Source of the DNA: Candidatus Sphingobacterium stercorigallinarum
GTDB taxonomy: Bacteria > Bacteroidota > Bacteroidia > Sphingobacteriales > Sphingobacteriaceae
DNA length: 64,000 nucleotides
Assembly: GCA_019115805.1 (NCBI GenBank)
Contig: DXCW01000111.1
Coordinates: 1 to 64,000 of the forward strand
Direction of reading: 5' to 3'
Shown here: positions 10,498 to 21,200 of the stretch, piece by piece
Position numbering within the stretch: position 1 is the stretch's first letter
Layout of the letters: every line of letters starts with the position of its first letter
The notes under the pieces: generated by a model
What the model was told of the DNA's origin: nothing
The model's database searches: none
What the model saw: only the letters and a program-made list of their open reading frames with translations
Translations under genes and position numbers: made by a program

Positions 10498-11148
10498 ATG
10501 AACAACAATCAAACACTACGGCTCAACAGCATCTTTTGCATTTTAATCGTTTTACTCATCACCTCATGCGACAGCAGTCAACGGAAACTTCCTATATACG
10601 GCGAACGCACGCCTGTAGAAAGCACTGGTGATGGCAATCAAACGGACACCGTGTACCATACGATTCCAGATTTCACGTTCCTCAACCAGGACAGTATCGC
10701 CTTGACTCAGGCATTTTTCGATGGGAAAATTTATGTCACCAATTTTTTCTTTACGCATTGCCCTAGCATTTGTCCAACGATGCAGCGCAACCTGCTAAAA
10801 GCATATGAAAAATACCAAGATAACGACAAGGTATTATTTCTCTCGCACAGTATCGACTTTAAATACGATCACCCTTCGGTACTCAAAGATTACGCAAACA
10901 AATTGGGGGTAAATGACGACAGATGGCAATTTGTTACTGGAACAAAAGCTGATATCTACGGCATTTCCGAAGACTATATGGTATATACTAAAGAAGATCC
11001 AAATGCTCCAGGAGGATACGATCATCAAGGATATTTGGTTATCATCGATCCGGACAGACGGATTCGTGGTGCTTATGATGGAACAAACGACGAACAAGTT
11101 GCCAAATTACTGGAGGATATTGATGTTTTAATTGAAGAATACCAATAA
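10498..11148 (+). CDS. SCO1/SenC family copper-binding protein
   Basis: Lipobox; CPSICPTMQ copper/thioredoxin-like motif; 216 aa. Confidence 0.9.
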   Translation: MNNNQTLRLNSIFCILIVLLITSCDSSQRKLPIYGERTPVESTGDGNQTDTVYHTIPDFTFLNQDSIALTQAFFDGKIYVTNFFFTHCPSICPTMQRNLLKAYEKYQDNDKVLFLSHSIDFKYDHPSVLKDYANKLGVNDDRWQFVTGTKADIYGISEDYMVYTKEDPNAPGGYDHQGYLVIIDPDRRIRGAYDGTNDEQVAKLLEDIDVLIEEYQ

Positions 11149-11150
11149 CC

Positions 11151-11576
11151 ATGAAAGGCTACTGCTTGCTCATCCTGGCCGTCCTTATTTTGGCTATCCA
11201 ATTTCTATTTTCATGCTCGGGGAACTTAAGTGTGGAGACCATGCAATATGCGACAAATGGGCAAAAGCTATATAGAACACATTGCCAAAATTGTCACGGT
11301 GCTAAAGGTGAAGGATTAGGCCGCTTATACCCACCGTTAACCGATGCTAACTTTTTGAACGCACATCGGAGCGATTTGGCCTGTATCGTAAAATACGGTA
11401 TGAGCGGGGAGATTGAAGTATCGGGAGTCACCTACAACGAAAATATGCCCGGTGTACCCGAACTGACGCCAATTGACATTGCCTACGTGTTAACATACAT
11501 CACCACCTATTTTGGAGATAGTGAGACCCATTTTACTCAGCAAGAGATAGAAAAACAATTAACAGACTGTCAATAA
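11151..11576 (+). CDS. cytochrome c (class I, lipid-anchored)
   Basis: CQNCH heme-binding motif; signal/lipobox. Confidence 0.9.
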   Translation: MKGYCLLILAVLILAIQFLFSCSGNLSVETMQYATNGQKLYRTHCQNCHGAKGEGLGRLYPPLTDANFLNAHRSDLACIVKYGMSGEIEVSGVTYNENMPGVPELTPIDIAYVLTYITTYFGDSETHFTQQEIEKQLTDCQ

Positions 11577-11603
11577 AACGATTAGCGTCGTCAGGAAATA
11601 AAA

Positions 11604-11638
11604 AAAAGGTTTTCAAACGGGGAGAATGAAAACCTTTT
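11604..11638. other. 11-bp-stem hairpin with mini-ORF; may also act as a terminator
   Basis: AAAAGGTTTTC-AAACGGGGAGAAT-GAAAACCTTTT. Confidence 0.6.
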
Positions 11639-11793
11639 ATAACCAATTATAAACCTAAATTATGATACCACAAAGATAAGTGTAAAAAGTACACAAATCA
11701 AGAACAATTTGCATTTTTAACAAAATATTAACCTTAGCTCATTTTTATCGTCTTTATAACGAACAAGTGACATAATCCGAGTGATCATTTTAG

Positions 11794-11801
11794 TATATTT
11801 G
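11794..11801 (+). promoter_or_regulatory. -7 box TATATTTG of the tetR-efflux operon
   Basis: TAnnTTTG ending 8 nt before the tetR ATG. Confidence 0.6.
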
Positions 11802-11808
11802 CACCCGA

Positions 11809-12387
11809 ATGAACATTCAATTAACAGAGAAAAAAGAACAGATTTTCGCCGCCGCGCTGTCGATGATTAACGACCATGGCTTTCACGGTTCTCCCATGAG
11901 TAAAATTGCCAAAGAAGCTAAGGTTGCCGTGGGTTCGATTTATCATTATTTCGCGTCAAAGGAAGATCTGATCATTGAATTATACTGGTATTGTAGCGAC
12001 ATACTAAAAAACAAAGCTCTTTCCATTATAGAATCCAATCAAGCGTACGAGATCCGTTTTCGGTTGTTATGGAAGGAATTGGTGTTATTTTATTTAGATC
12101 GCATGGAAATCTTCGGATTTATGGAGCAGTTTTACAGTTCTCCTTTCTATGAAGGCATACGTGCACATATATTTAAACAAAAATCCGAGAGAAACATGCT
12201 CATCCATTTTATGGAGGAAGGCGTTGAAGAAAAACTACTCAGGGACTTAAATGGCGCCCTGTTAATTTCAACCTATTTAGGGGTTGCTGTATCTTTGGTA
12301 AAAAGGTGCTTATATCATAAAAATAGACCAACGGATGAGGAAATCAACACCTTGGTCGATATCATTTGGAACGGAGTTAAAAAATAA
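11809..12387 (+). CDS. TetR/AcrR family transcriptional regulator
   Basis: N-terminal HTH: GFHGSPMSKIAKEAKVAVGSIYHYFASKEDLI. Confidence 0.93.
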   Translation: MNIQLTEKKEQIFAAALSMINDHGFHGSPMSKIAKEAKVAVGSIYHYFASKEDLIIELYWYCSDILKNKALSIIESNQAYEIRFRLLWKELVLFYLDRMEIFGFMEQFYSSPFYEGIRAHIFKQKSERNMLIHFMEEGVEEKLLRDLNGALLISTYLGVAVSLVKRCLYHKNRPTDEEINTLVDIIWNGVKK

Positions 12388-12390
12388 GTC

Positions 12391-13723
12391 TATGAAATAC
12401 AAATTTAGGGGATTAATCATTTTGGTTTCTGCGCTGGCCACATTAAGCACCACAAGCGCACAAACTCAAAACAACTTAGGTAGTAATGCATCCTTGGACG
12501 AGCTCATACAGTTCGCGCTCGAAAATCAAATTCAGGTGAAGCAAGCCCAGGTGGACCAAGAAATAGGAGAACGCGAAATTGCGTCCGCACTCTCCGGGTG
12601 GTATCCACAGCTCAATGCTTCGGGAAGCCTGTCGCATTTTATGCAATTGCCTACGGCTAACATTAACGGACAAGATATTGCCATGGGGCAACGCAATACT
12701 TCTGCACTCACATTTCAGGCTGACCAAGCCCTTATTAATCCCGGGTTATTTCAGGCGTCAAAAGCGGCAAAGCATATCCGTCAACAAAACAACTTGAATC
12801 TCGAGGATACGAAGATCAATACCGTTGTCGACGTCAGCAAGGCTTATTATGACATTTTGACCAGCGAAGAACAAATCAACATCATACAGGAAAATATTGA
12901 ACGAATTTCGCGTCAGTACACGGAAGCCAACATTCGCTATGAAACAGGGTTGGTCGACAAAACCGATTACAAACGAGCTCAGATCTCGCTGAACAATGCG
13001 AAAGCTGAACTGCGAGCTGCGCTGGAGTTTCGTAAATACAAATATGATTATTTGAAAACGCTTCTTGGACTCAATCCCAGGGAAAGCATTACTTTGTCTT
13101 TTGCCAACCAAAATATGGAAGCTAATGTTTTGCTCGACACGACTGCTGTAGTAGCCTATCAAAACCGAGTAGAATATCAACAACTGCAAACGCTAAGAGA
13201 GTTACAGAAGTTGAATACGCAATACCACAAATGGACATTCCTGCCGCAACTTGGCGCTTTCGCTAACTACGGACTGAACTACAGAAACAATAGCTTCGGT
13301 GATTTATATCGGAATAATTTCCCACAATCTAGCATCGGTCTAACCTTGACGTTTCCTATCTTTCAAGGAACAAAACGTATCCAAGAAATCAGGAAATCAG
13401 AGCTAGAGGAATCGCGTATAGCTTTGGACATTGAAAATTTGGAAAATCAAATAGGAGCTGAACTTTCCGCTGCTAAAGCAAATTATAAAGTCAACCTAAG
13501 CGACTGGAGAAATGCGAAAGAAAACGTAGATTTATCAGAAGAGGTTTACAATACGATAAAGCTGCAATACGAAGCAGGAATCAAGACTTACTTAGAACTC
13601 ATGACGGCAGAGACCGATCTAAAAACCAGCCAATTGAATTATTTAAACTCACTATATGCTGTACTGTCTAGCAAACTAGATATCCAAAAAGCTTTAGGAG
13701 TTGTAGACACATCCCATGAATAA
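12391..13723 (+). CDS. TolC family outer membrane efflux protein
   Basis: Signal peptide MKYKFRGLIILVSALATLSTTSAQ; duplicated coiled-coil OEP pattern; track start 12335 lies inside tetR. Confidence 0.9.
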
Positions 13724-13757
13724 TCATCTCAACAATAACGACAAGAAATCTCGGAAC

Positions 13758-14894
13758 ATGAAGACGAACCGCCTATTTTTCATATTACTTTTAGGATCAG
13801 GTATGGCACTGACCGCCTGTGGAAATAATAACGAATCCACTAATCAGCAAGCAGGTCCCGCTCAGCAAGCAGCCTCGGCTATACCCGTTACCATGGCAAC
13901 AGTACAAGCCGAATCGGTAACCGGTGTGCGCTCCTATCCCGCTAACGTAGTACCTCTACAAGAAACAGAAATCCGCGCGGAAGTGAGCGGATACATCACC
14001 AGCATATCGGTTTCCGACGGTGCATTTGTCACTAAAGGTCAAAAACTGTACGAGATTGATCGTGTGCGGTATTCAGCAGCAGTCGATCAAGCGAAAGCAA
14101 ATTTGGAGATCGCCAAAGCCAATTTAGACCGTTCAGAAAAAGACCTTCAGCGGTATCAAACATTGGCTGATCAAGATGCGATTGCTAAGCAAACGCTCGA
14201 TTACGCCTATACCGACGTAAACAATCAGCGGGCACAAGTGCAATCTGCTCAAGCTGCACTCACAACAGCGGAAACCAACCTGAAACGCTCGGTAATTATC
14301 GCTCCGTTTTCTGGAAATATAGGTATCTCTCAAGTACGTTCCGGAGCATTGGTTTCCGCAGGGACTACCCTACTCAACACCATTAGCTCTACAAACCCTA
14401 TTTCCGTTGAATTCCAAATAAATGAGAAAGAAATCATGGAATTCAGCGATTTGCAAACCGGAAAATCACAAACAGATATAAACCTAAGGCTGCCCGACGG
14501 GAGTATCTATGCAGCTGCGGGGAAGATTTCAACTATTGATCGGGCTGTAAACCCTCAAACCGGTAGTTTAAAAGTTCGTGCAAATTTTGACAATCCGAAC
14601 AACACCTTACGTGCTGGAATGAATCTGACTTTGAACGTAGCGCGTAAATCGAGCGAAGACGCTTTGGTGGTTCCTTACCGCGCCATTTTTGAACAATTGG
14701 GCACGTTTAATATCTACACGGTGAACGACAGTAACATAGTAGATCTCAAGCCTGTTACTTTGGGTCAGAAACTAGGTGACATGGTCGTGGTTTCCGAGGG
14801 ATTACAATCAGGAGATAAAGTAGTAGTCGACGGCATCACTACATTAAGACCAGGAGCTGAAGTAGTCGATAAAGCTCAAATGAGCCAACAATAG
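13758..14894 (+). CDS. efflux RND transporter periplasmic adaptor (MFP)
   Basis: Lipobox GMALTACG; biotinyl-lipoyl/hairpin architecture typical of AcrA/MexA. Confidence 0.93.
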   Translation: MKTNRLFFILLLGSGMALTACGNNNESTNQQAGPAQQAASAIPVTMATVQAESVTGVRSYPANVVPLQETEIRAEVSGYITSISVSDGAFVTKGQKLYEIDRVRYSAAVDQAKANLEIAKANLDRSEKDLQRYQTLADQDAIAKQTLDYAYTDVNNQRAQVQSAQAALTTAETNLKRSVIIAPFSGNIGISQVRSGALVSAGTTLLNTISSTNPISVEFQINEKEIMEFSDLQTGKSQTDINLRLPDGSIYAAAGKISTIDRAVNPQTGSLKVRANFDNPNNTLRAGMNLTLNVARKSSEDALVVPYRAIFEQLGTFNIYTVNDSNIVDLKPVTLGQKLGDMVVVSEGLQSGDKVVVDGITTLRPGAEVVDKAQMSQQ

Positions 14895-14925
14895 TATATA
14901 TGCTTTTCCAAAAAATATTTAACGC

Positions 14926-17900
14926 ATGATTTCAGAAGTTTTTATAAAAAGACCGGTAACCGCGATGGTGGCGTCGATCTTGATCACCATTGTGGGGATT
15001 ATTTCCATTACGACGCTACCCATCAGTCAATATCCTAATATTGCGCCCCCGACGGTTTCCGTGTCTGCGACGTATACTGGTGCTGATGCACAAACGGTGG
15101 AGAGAACGGTAACCACTCCTATCGAAAGCCAAATTAACGGAACTCCGGGCATGATTTACATGACCTCAAACAGTACATCTGATGGAGGGTCCCGTATTAC
15201 GGTTACTTTTGAGGTGGGAACCGATATCGATATCGCTACACTTGACGTGCAAAATCGGGTCAGTATCGCCGAGCCGATTCTACCAGAGGCCGTACGACGG
15301 CTCGGTGTGACTACGCGTAAAGTAAATACGGATGTATTGATGATGGTTTCATTGATCTCTCCTGACGGATCCCGTGATCAGAACTTTCTAGCGAACTACA
15401 TCAACCTATACCTCAAAGATGCTTTACTACGTGTTAACGGCGTAGGTGATGTAATGGCATTCGGACAACCCTTTGCCATGCGTGTATGGCTCGACGCGAA
15501 CAAGCTTGCAAACTTAGGACTGGCTCCATCTGATGTGAGTGCAGCCATTGCGGAACAAAACTCCAGAATGCCTGGTGGAAGCGTGGGTGCCCGGCCACAA
15601 GAAAACGCACAAGTTTTTGAATATCCCATTATTTTAGACTCGGATTTAGATGAAGTAAATGAATTCGAGGATATTATTATAAAGACCAATCAGGACGGTT
15701 CGGTAGTACTTTTGAAAGATGTAGCCCGCGTCGAACTGGGTCAATTTAATTATGGTATCACCAACAAAGTGAATGGAAATGTTGCCTCAGGGATGATGAT
15801 TTCCCAAACGCCTGGCGGCAACGCGGTGGAGACAGCTGAAGGTATCTACGAGACCCTAGAAGAGCTCAAAGGAGCCTTCCCTTCTGGTGTTGACTATGTC
15901 GTCGGATATGAAACGGTGTCTGTGGTGAACGCCTCGATCAGCTCCGTAATTCACACCCTTATTGAAGCAATGATATTGGTAACACTGGTCGTGTTCTTCT
16001 TCCTACAGAGTTGGCGCGCTACGTTGATTCCGCTACTCGCGATTCCCGTTTCCATTATCGGTACATTTATCTTCTTCACGCTTTTTGGTTTCTCCATCAA
16101 TAACTTAACAATGCTTGCCTTCGTACTCGCCATTGGGATCGTTGTGGATGATGCCATTGTAGTGGTAGAGGCGGTTCAGCATTATATCGATCATTATAAA
16201 ATGGATGCCAAAGAGGCAACCAGACGCGCTATGAAGGATATCACCGCCCCGGTTATCGCGATTGCCTTAATCCTGGCTGCCGTGTTCGTTCCTGTCGGGT
16301 TTATCCCGGGAATGGTGGGACAATTGTACCAACAATTCGCCATTACGATCGCTGTTTCAGTAATGATATCAGCATTTGTTGCCCTATCCCTAACACCGGC
16401 TTTGTGTTCAATTATGCTGAGACCCTCGGCAACGACGAAGGATGCGAAAGGATTGAACCGCTTTTTCTATCTCTTCAACGTGTGGTTTGATAAGGTCACC
16501 TATCGGTATTCCAAAGGCGTAAAAAAATGTATTAAAGCAGCGCCCTTAGTCTTGATTTTGCTGATCTGTATTTTTGTGGGAACCGGATGGATGTTTACCG
16601 CTAAAAAATCTGGATTTATTCCTAATGAGGATGCAGGGATTTTCTTTATGGGAGTGAACTTACCGGAAGGTGCGTCCAGCGCGCGAACCGAAGAAGTGTT
16701 AACCGAATTGACTAACGATCTTCGTGAGACATACCCTGAAATTAAATACGTCACGTCCATTAACGGAATGAACCTATTGAACCGGGCCGCAAAACCGAAT
16801 GGAGCTTCTTTATTCGTGGCCTTGCATCCTTGGGGAGAACGAGAGCGACAGGTTTCGGATATCACGAGCTCAATTATGGCAAATTACCGGAGCTATTCTA
16901 AAGCCTCAGTAATCGCTGCCACACCACCGGCCATACCCGGTTTGGGGACCTCGGGTGGTTTCACAATGGAGTTACAAGACTTACAAACCGTCGATATTAA
17001 AGAGTTCGAAAATGTTACCGGGCAATTCTTAGCGGCAGCAAATCAACGCCCAGAAATTGGAATGGCATACACCTTATTTAACAGCAATTCTCCGAATTAC
17101 AAGCTGGAAGTCGATCGGGAGATGGCTAAAAGAATGGGGGTACCTATTTCCAATATTTACAGCACCATTTCCTCCTATATGGGTAGTAGCTACGTAAACG
17201 ATTTTACCAAATACGGTAGAAACTTCCGGGTCGTAACCCAAGCGGACACCAGCTACCGCATGCACATCGAGGATCTCAATAAACTTTATGTTAAAAACGT
17301 GCAGGGTAACTCGGTTCCCGTATCTAATCTGATTCGCTACGAACTGATCACAAACCCATCGATTGTGAATCACTTTAATATTTTCCGGGCAATCCAAATC
17401 TCCGGTGAAGCGGCTCCTGGATATTCATCGGGAGATGCAATTCGCGCCTTAGAGGAAGTGGCGGCACAGACTTTATCTGCAGGATTTAGTTATGAATTCT
17501 CTGGATTAAGTTTACAGGAAAAGCAGGCAGGGAACAAAACCATACAGATTTTTGCACTCTGTATTTTATTCGTGTTTTTATTACTCGCATCGCTTTACGA
17601 GAGTTGGTCAGTTCCGTTCTCCATTCTTTTATCGGTACCATTAGGTGTGTTTGGTGCGATACTAGCGCTTACCTTTATACCGTCATTGGACAATAACATT
17701 TATGCACAAATCGGATTAGTGACAATCATTGGGCTGGCAGCGAAAAACGCTATTCTAATTGTTGAGTTCGCGAAAGAACGCGTCGACATCGGGATGAATC
17801 TAATAGAAGCGACCCTGGATGCCGTTAAACTCCGGCTACGTCCTATTATCATGACTTCATTAGCCTTTATATTGGGTATCGTGCCGTTAATGCTTTCTAC

Positions 17901-18096
17901 CGGTGCAGGTGCGGTTTCTCGCCAAACAATTGGATGGACCGTATTTGGCGGTATGACTGCGGCTACGATTCTAGCTATATTTATCGTTCCGGTGTTATTT
18001 GTTGTCATCACGAAGATGGCCTACGGCAAGAAAAAATTAGCCGAGCTGGAAGCTGGATTTGATGAAGAAAAACGCAAGAACTTAAGCGCTCATTAA
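14926..18096 (+). CDS. HAE1-type RND multidrug efflux permease (AcrB-like)
   Basis: 1056 aa; MISEVFIKRPVTAMVASILITIVGIIS; conserved RND motifs. Confidence 0.97.
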   Translation: MISEVFIKRPVTAMVASILITIVGIISITTLPISQYPNIAPPTVSVSATYTGADAQTVERTVTTPIESQINGTPGMIYMTSNSTSDGGSRITVTFEVGTDIDIATLDVQNRVSIAEPILPEAVRRLGVTTRKVNTDVLMMVSLISPDGSRDQNFLANYINLYLKDALLRVNGVGDVMAFGQPFAMRVWLDANKLANLGLAPSDVSAAIAEQNSRMPGGSVGARPQENAQVFEYPIILDSDLDEVNEFEDIIIKTNQDGSVVLLKDVARVELGQFNYGITNKVNGNVASGMMISQTPGGNAVETAEGIYETLEELKGAFPSGVDYVVGYETVSVVNASISSVIHTLIEAMILVTLVVFFFLQSWRATLIPLLAIPVSIIGTFIFFTLFGFSINNLTMLAFVLAIGIVVDDAIVVVEAVQHYIDHYKMDAKEATRRAMKDITAPVIAIALILAAVFVPVGFIPGMVGQLYQQFAITIAVSVMISAFVALSLTPALCSIMLRPSATTKDAKGLNRFFYLFNVWFDKVTYRYSKGVKKCIKAAPLVLILLICIFVGTGWMFTAKKSGFIPNEDAGIFFMGVNLPEGASSARTEEVLTELTNDLRETYPEIKYVTSINGMNLLNRAAKPNGASLFVALHPWGERERQVSDITSSIMANYRSYSKASVIAATPPAIPGLGTSGGFTMELQDLQTVDIKEFENVTGQFLAAANQRPEIGMAYTLFNSNSPNYKLEVDREMAKRMGVPISNIYSTISSYMGSSYVNDFTKYGRNFRVVTQADTSYRMHIEDLNKLYVKNVQGNSVPVSNLIRYELITNPSIVNHFNIFRAIQISGEAAPGYSSGDAIRALEEVAAQTLSAGFSYEFSGLSLQEKQAGNKTIQIFALCILFVFLLLASLYESWSVPFSILLSVPLGVFGAILALTFIPSLDNNIYAQIGLVTIIGLAAKNAILIVEFAKERVDIGMNLIEATLDAVKLRLRPIIMTSLAFILGIVPLMLSTGAGAVSRQTIGWTVFGGMTAATILAIFIVPVLFVVITKMAYGKKKLAELEAGFDEEKRKNLSAH

Positions 18097-18120
18097 TCGC
18101 TTTATCTCTTTCACAATGGA

Positions 18121-18153
18121 AGCGGCCTGTGTAAAACACAGGCCGCTTTTTTT
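18121..18153 (+). terminator. intrinsic terminator of the RND efflux operon
   Basis: AGCGGCCTGTG-TAAAA-CACAGGCCGCTTTTTTT. Confidence 0.9.
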
Positions 18154-18175
18154 ATGAGTTACAAATTAGTTGTTA

Positions 18176-18189
18176 TGCAAACGTTTGCA
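18176..18189. promoter_or_regulatory. LacI-family-like operator upstream of susC
   Basis: Perfect 14-bp palindrome TGCAAACGTTTGCA. Confidence 0.5.
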
Positions 18190-18290
18190 CAAAAATACGC
18201 AATCGATTTCGTGAGCTACGCACTCGTTTGTTTAACCGCTCTTCTCTATCTTCCGTACCTAATTTATGCAACACCCTTTAATGAATCAAT

Positions 18291-21200
18291 ATGAACAAAA
18301 CGACTACCCGTCTTTTTAAAAGGAATGCAATTCCTTTGGCCTCTGCGTTGATGATGGGCCTTACCATCCCAGCATTTACGTATGCAGCTTCAACAGTAGA
18401 AGCAAGCGGACCCGCATTTCTCGTCCAGCAGCAACAAGTTTCTGGCACTGTTTCCTCAACTGAGGGTCCCCTTCCCGGTGTGACCGTATCAGTAAAAGAA
18501 AATCCTACGGTAGCCACATCGACCGATGATAATGGCCAATTTACCATTCAAGCGACGGAAGGTCAAACCTTGCAATTCCGTGCAATCGGCTACGCCAGTG
18601 TCGAACAGATCGTGGACGGCACATCACTTCAGATTACTCTGCAGGCCGACAATCAAACGATCGATGAGGTTGTTGTTGTTGGTTTCGGGACACAAAAGAA
18701 GGCAAATTTAACTGGCGCGGTGCAGTCGATCGATGCCAAAGATCTCGAAGATCGTCCGGTCACCAACGTGTCTTCCGCCTTGCAAGGAAAATTCGCAGGT
18801 GTCACCATCATCCAAAATTCAGGACAACCCGGAAAAGACAATGGGTCGGTCCGTATCAGAGGACTCGGGACGGTCAACAATGCAGACCCACTGGTCATTG
18901 TGGATGGCGTGGAGAGTAGCATGAACAATATCAATCCAAATGACATTGAATCAACAACTGTCCTAAAAGACGGTCCGAGTGCCGCTATTTATGGATCAAA
19001 AGCTGCCAACGGTGTCATTTTAATCACCACAAAAAAAGGAAAATCTGGAGCTCCTCAATTGAATTACTCTGGATACGCCGGCTGGCAAGCTCCGACACGA
19101 CTTCCAAATTACATGCGTTCATATGACCACGCTGTAATTTTGAATGAAGCGCTTATGAATGAAGGGAAGACAGTCCGCTTTTCGGATACCGAACTTGACG
19201 CTTTTCAAAACCATACCGACTTGGACACCTACCCGGATACCGACTGGTTGGGATTACTCTACTCGGAAAACGGATTTCAACAAAACCACAATGTCCAATT
19301 GTCTGGCGGCACGGATAAGATTAATTATATGGCATCACTTGGCTACTTAGGACAAAATGGAGTCATTCCGGTAGCCAATTCCAATCGATATAATCTGCGC
19401 ACCAACATCGGGGCTCAAGTGACCTCTCGTTTAAAAATCGATTTGGGAGTAGCCTATAATTACCAACGAATCAACGAGCCAGTCAATCCATACACCGGTG
19501 ATATGGCACAGATTTTTAGACAAACCAATCGTATTCCTTCCTTTATTCCTTATAAATACAGCACGGGTGAATACGGATATTATGGTGATGGGAACCCAAT
19601 CGCATGGCTAGATATGGCGTCTACAGATCGTATGATATACAAACATACGAGCGTGAATTTAAGCGGTGAATATGAAATCTTAGACGGCCTAAAATTCAAA
19701 CAGGTTGTCGGTTTCCAACCGATCGACAACATGTCATCGAAATTTGTGAAAGCGATCACTTATTACGACGTAGCGGCACAACAGCCTGGTCCGACTCAAG
19801 GCGTGAATAATTTGACGGTACTCAACTACCAATCCGAGCGCCTCACCATGCAATCGTTATTGACTTATGATAAAACGATCGGCAATCACCAACTCAATTT
19901 ATTGGGGGGATTTATGGATGAAACGCTACGCCACGATTATTCCTCCGCATATCGCCAAGGCTTTCTAACGCAAAATTTGGAAGAGTTAGAATTGGGTGAT
20001 CCAAATGGACAGGTGGCCACAGGTGGAGCGAAAAAGCTAATTCTACGCTCATTCTTTGGAAGAGTGAATTATGCATTTGCAGGCAAATATTTATTCGAGG
20101 CTAATGTGCGCCATGATGGTACCTCGAGATTTATTGGTAAAAACCAGTGGAGTACATTCCCATCCTTTTCTGCAGGATGGCGACTTTCTCAGGAAGATTT
20201 TTTCGTAAACTCTGGATTGAGTAACGCCATCACCGAACTGAAGATCCGTGGAGGTTGGGGTAAGCTAGGTAACCAACAACTACAAGCCGCTGCTTTAACT
20301 AGCTATCCGACCGGAGACAATTATTATCCAGGGCACTTCGTTTTGAGTCCAGGAGTAAATGCTGTTCTGGGCAATGAGCTACAAAGTGGTGGAGCAATCC
20401 TAGATCCGGCTAATCCCTTATTAATCTGGGAGGAAACGGTGAGTTCGAATATCGGTATGGATTTGAATTTTTCTAACAACATCTCGGTAGTAATGGACTA
20501 CTTCGACAGAAAGACCAATTCGGTATTGCTAACGCTACCGGCTCCAAGAACCTTCGGTTTGTCAGATCCTACAGAGAATGCTGGGAAAGTGAGAAATAGA
20601 GGAATTGAATTACAAGTAAATTACCGCAATCAGGTGGGTGATTTTAATTATGAGATATCTGCCAATGGTTCTTATATTAAAAACGAACTGGTAGAGTGGA
20701 AGTCACCAGCTGCCGAACCCCATAGTGATTATTACGTATATCAAGCAGGACTCCCGATTCGTGCGTTTTATGGCTATGAGACCTTAGGTATTTATCGTTC
20801 GGATGAAGAATACCAAAACAGTGGTGTAACTGGCATTAACGGTGGACAGAACATTGGAGCCGGTGACATCATCTACAAAGATCAGAATGGCGATAATAAG
20901 ATTGACGGGCAGGATCGTGTATATATTGGATCACCAGATCCAAAGTATATCTTCGGCTTAACGGCTAATCTATCTTATAAAAACTTCGATTTGAACGTGT
21001 TTTTCCAAGGTGCAGCTGACGTCCAGGGTTATTTGTGGGGCGAGGCGCTTGGTATGATATCCGGTTCGGACAAACCAACAGACATCTACCAAGACCGATT
21101 TCACCCCGAGCACAACCCGAACGGATCCATGCCCAGAGCACTCACGACTTGGGTTCAAAATAGTCCGAGTGGAACTCCATCGGATTTTTGGATCCAAAAT

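Noticed and set aside
18096-18290. RND efflux and SusCD as a single operon
   Set aside because: A strong terminator (18121-18153) separates them.
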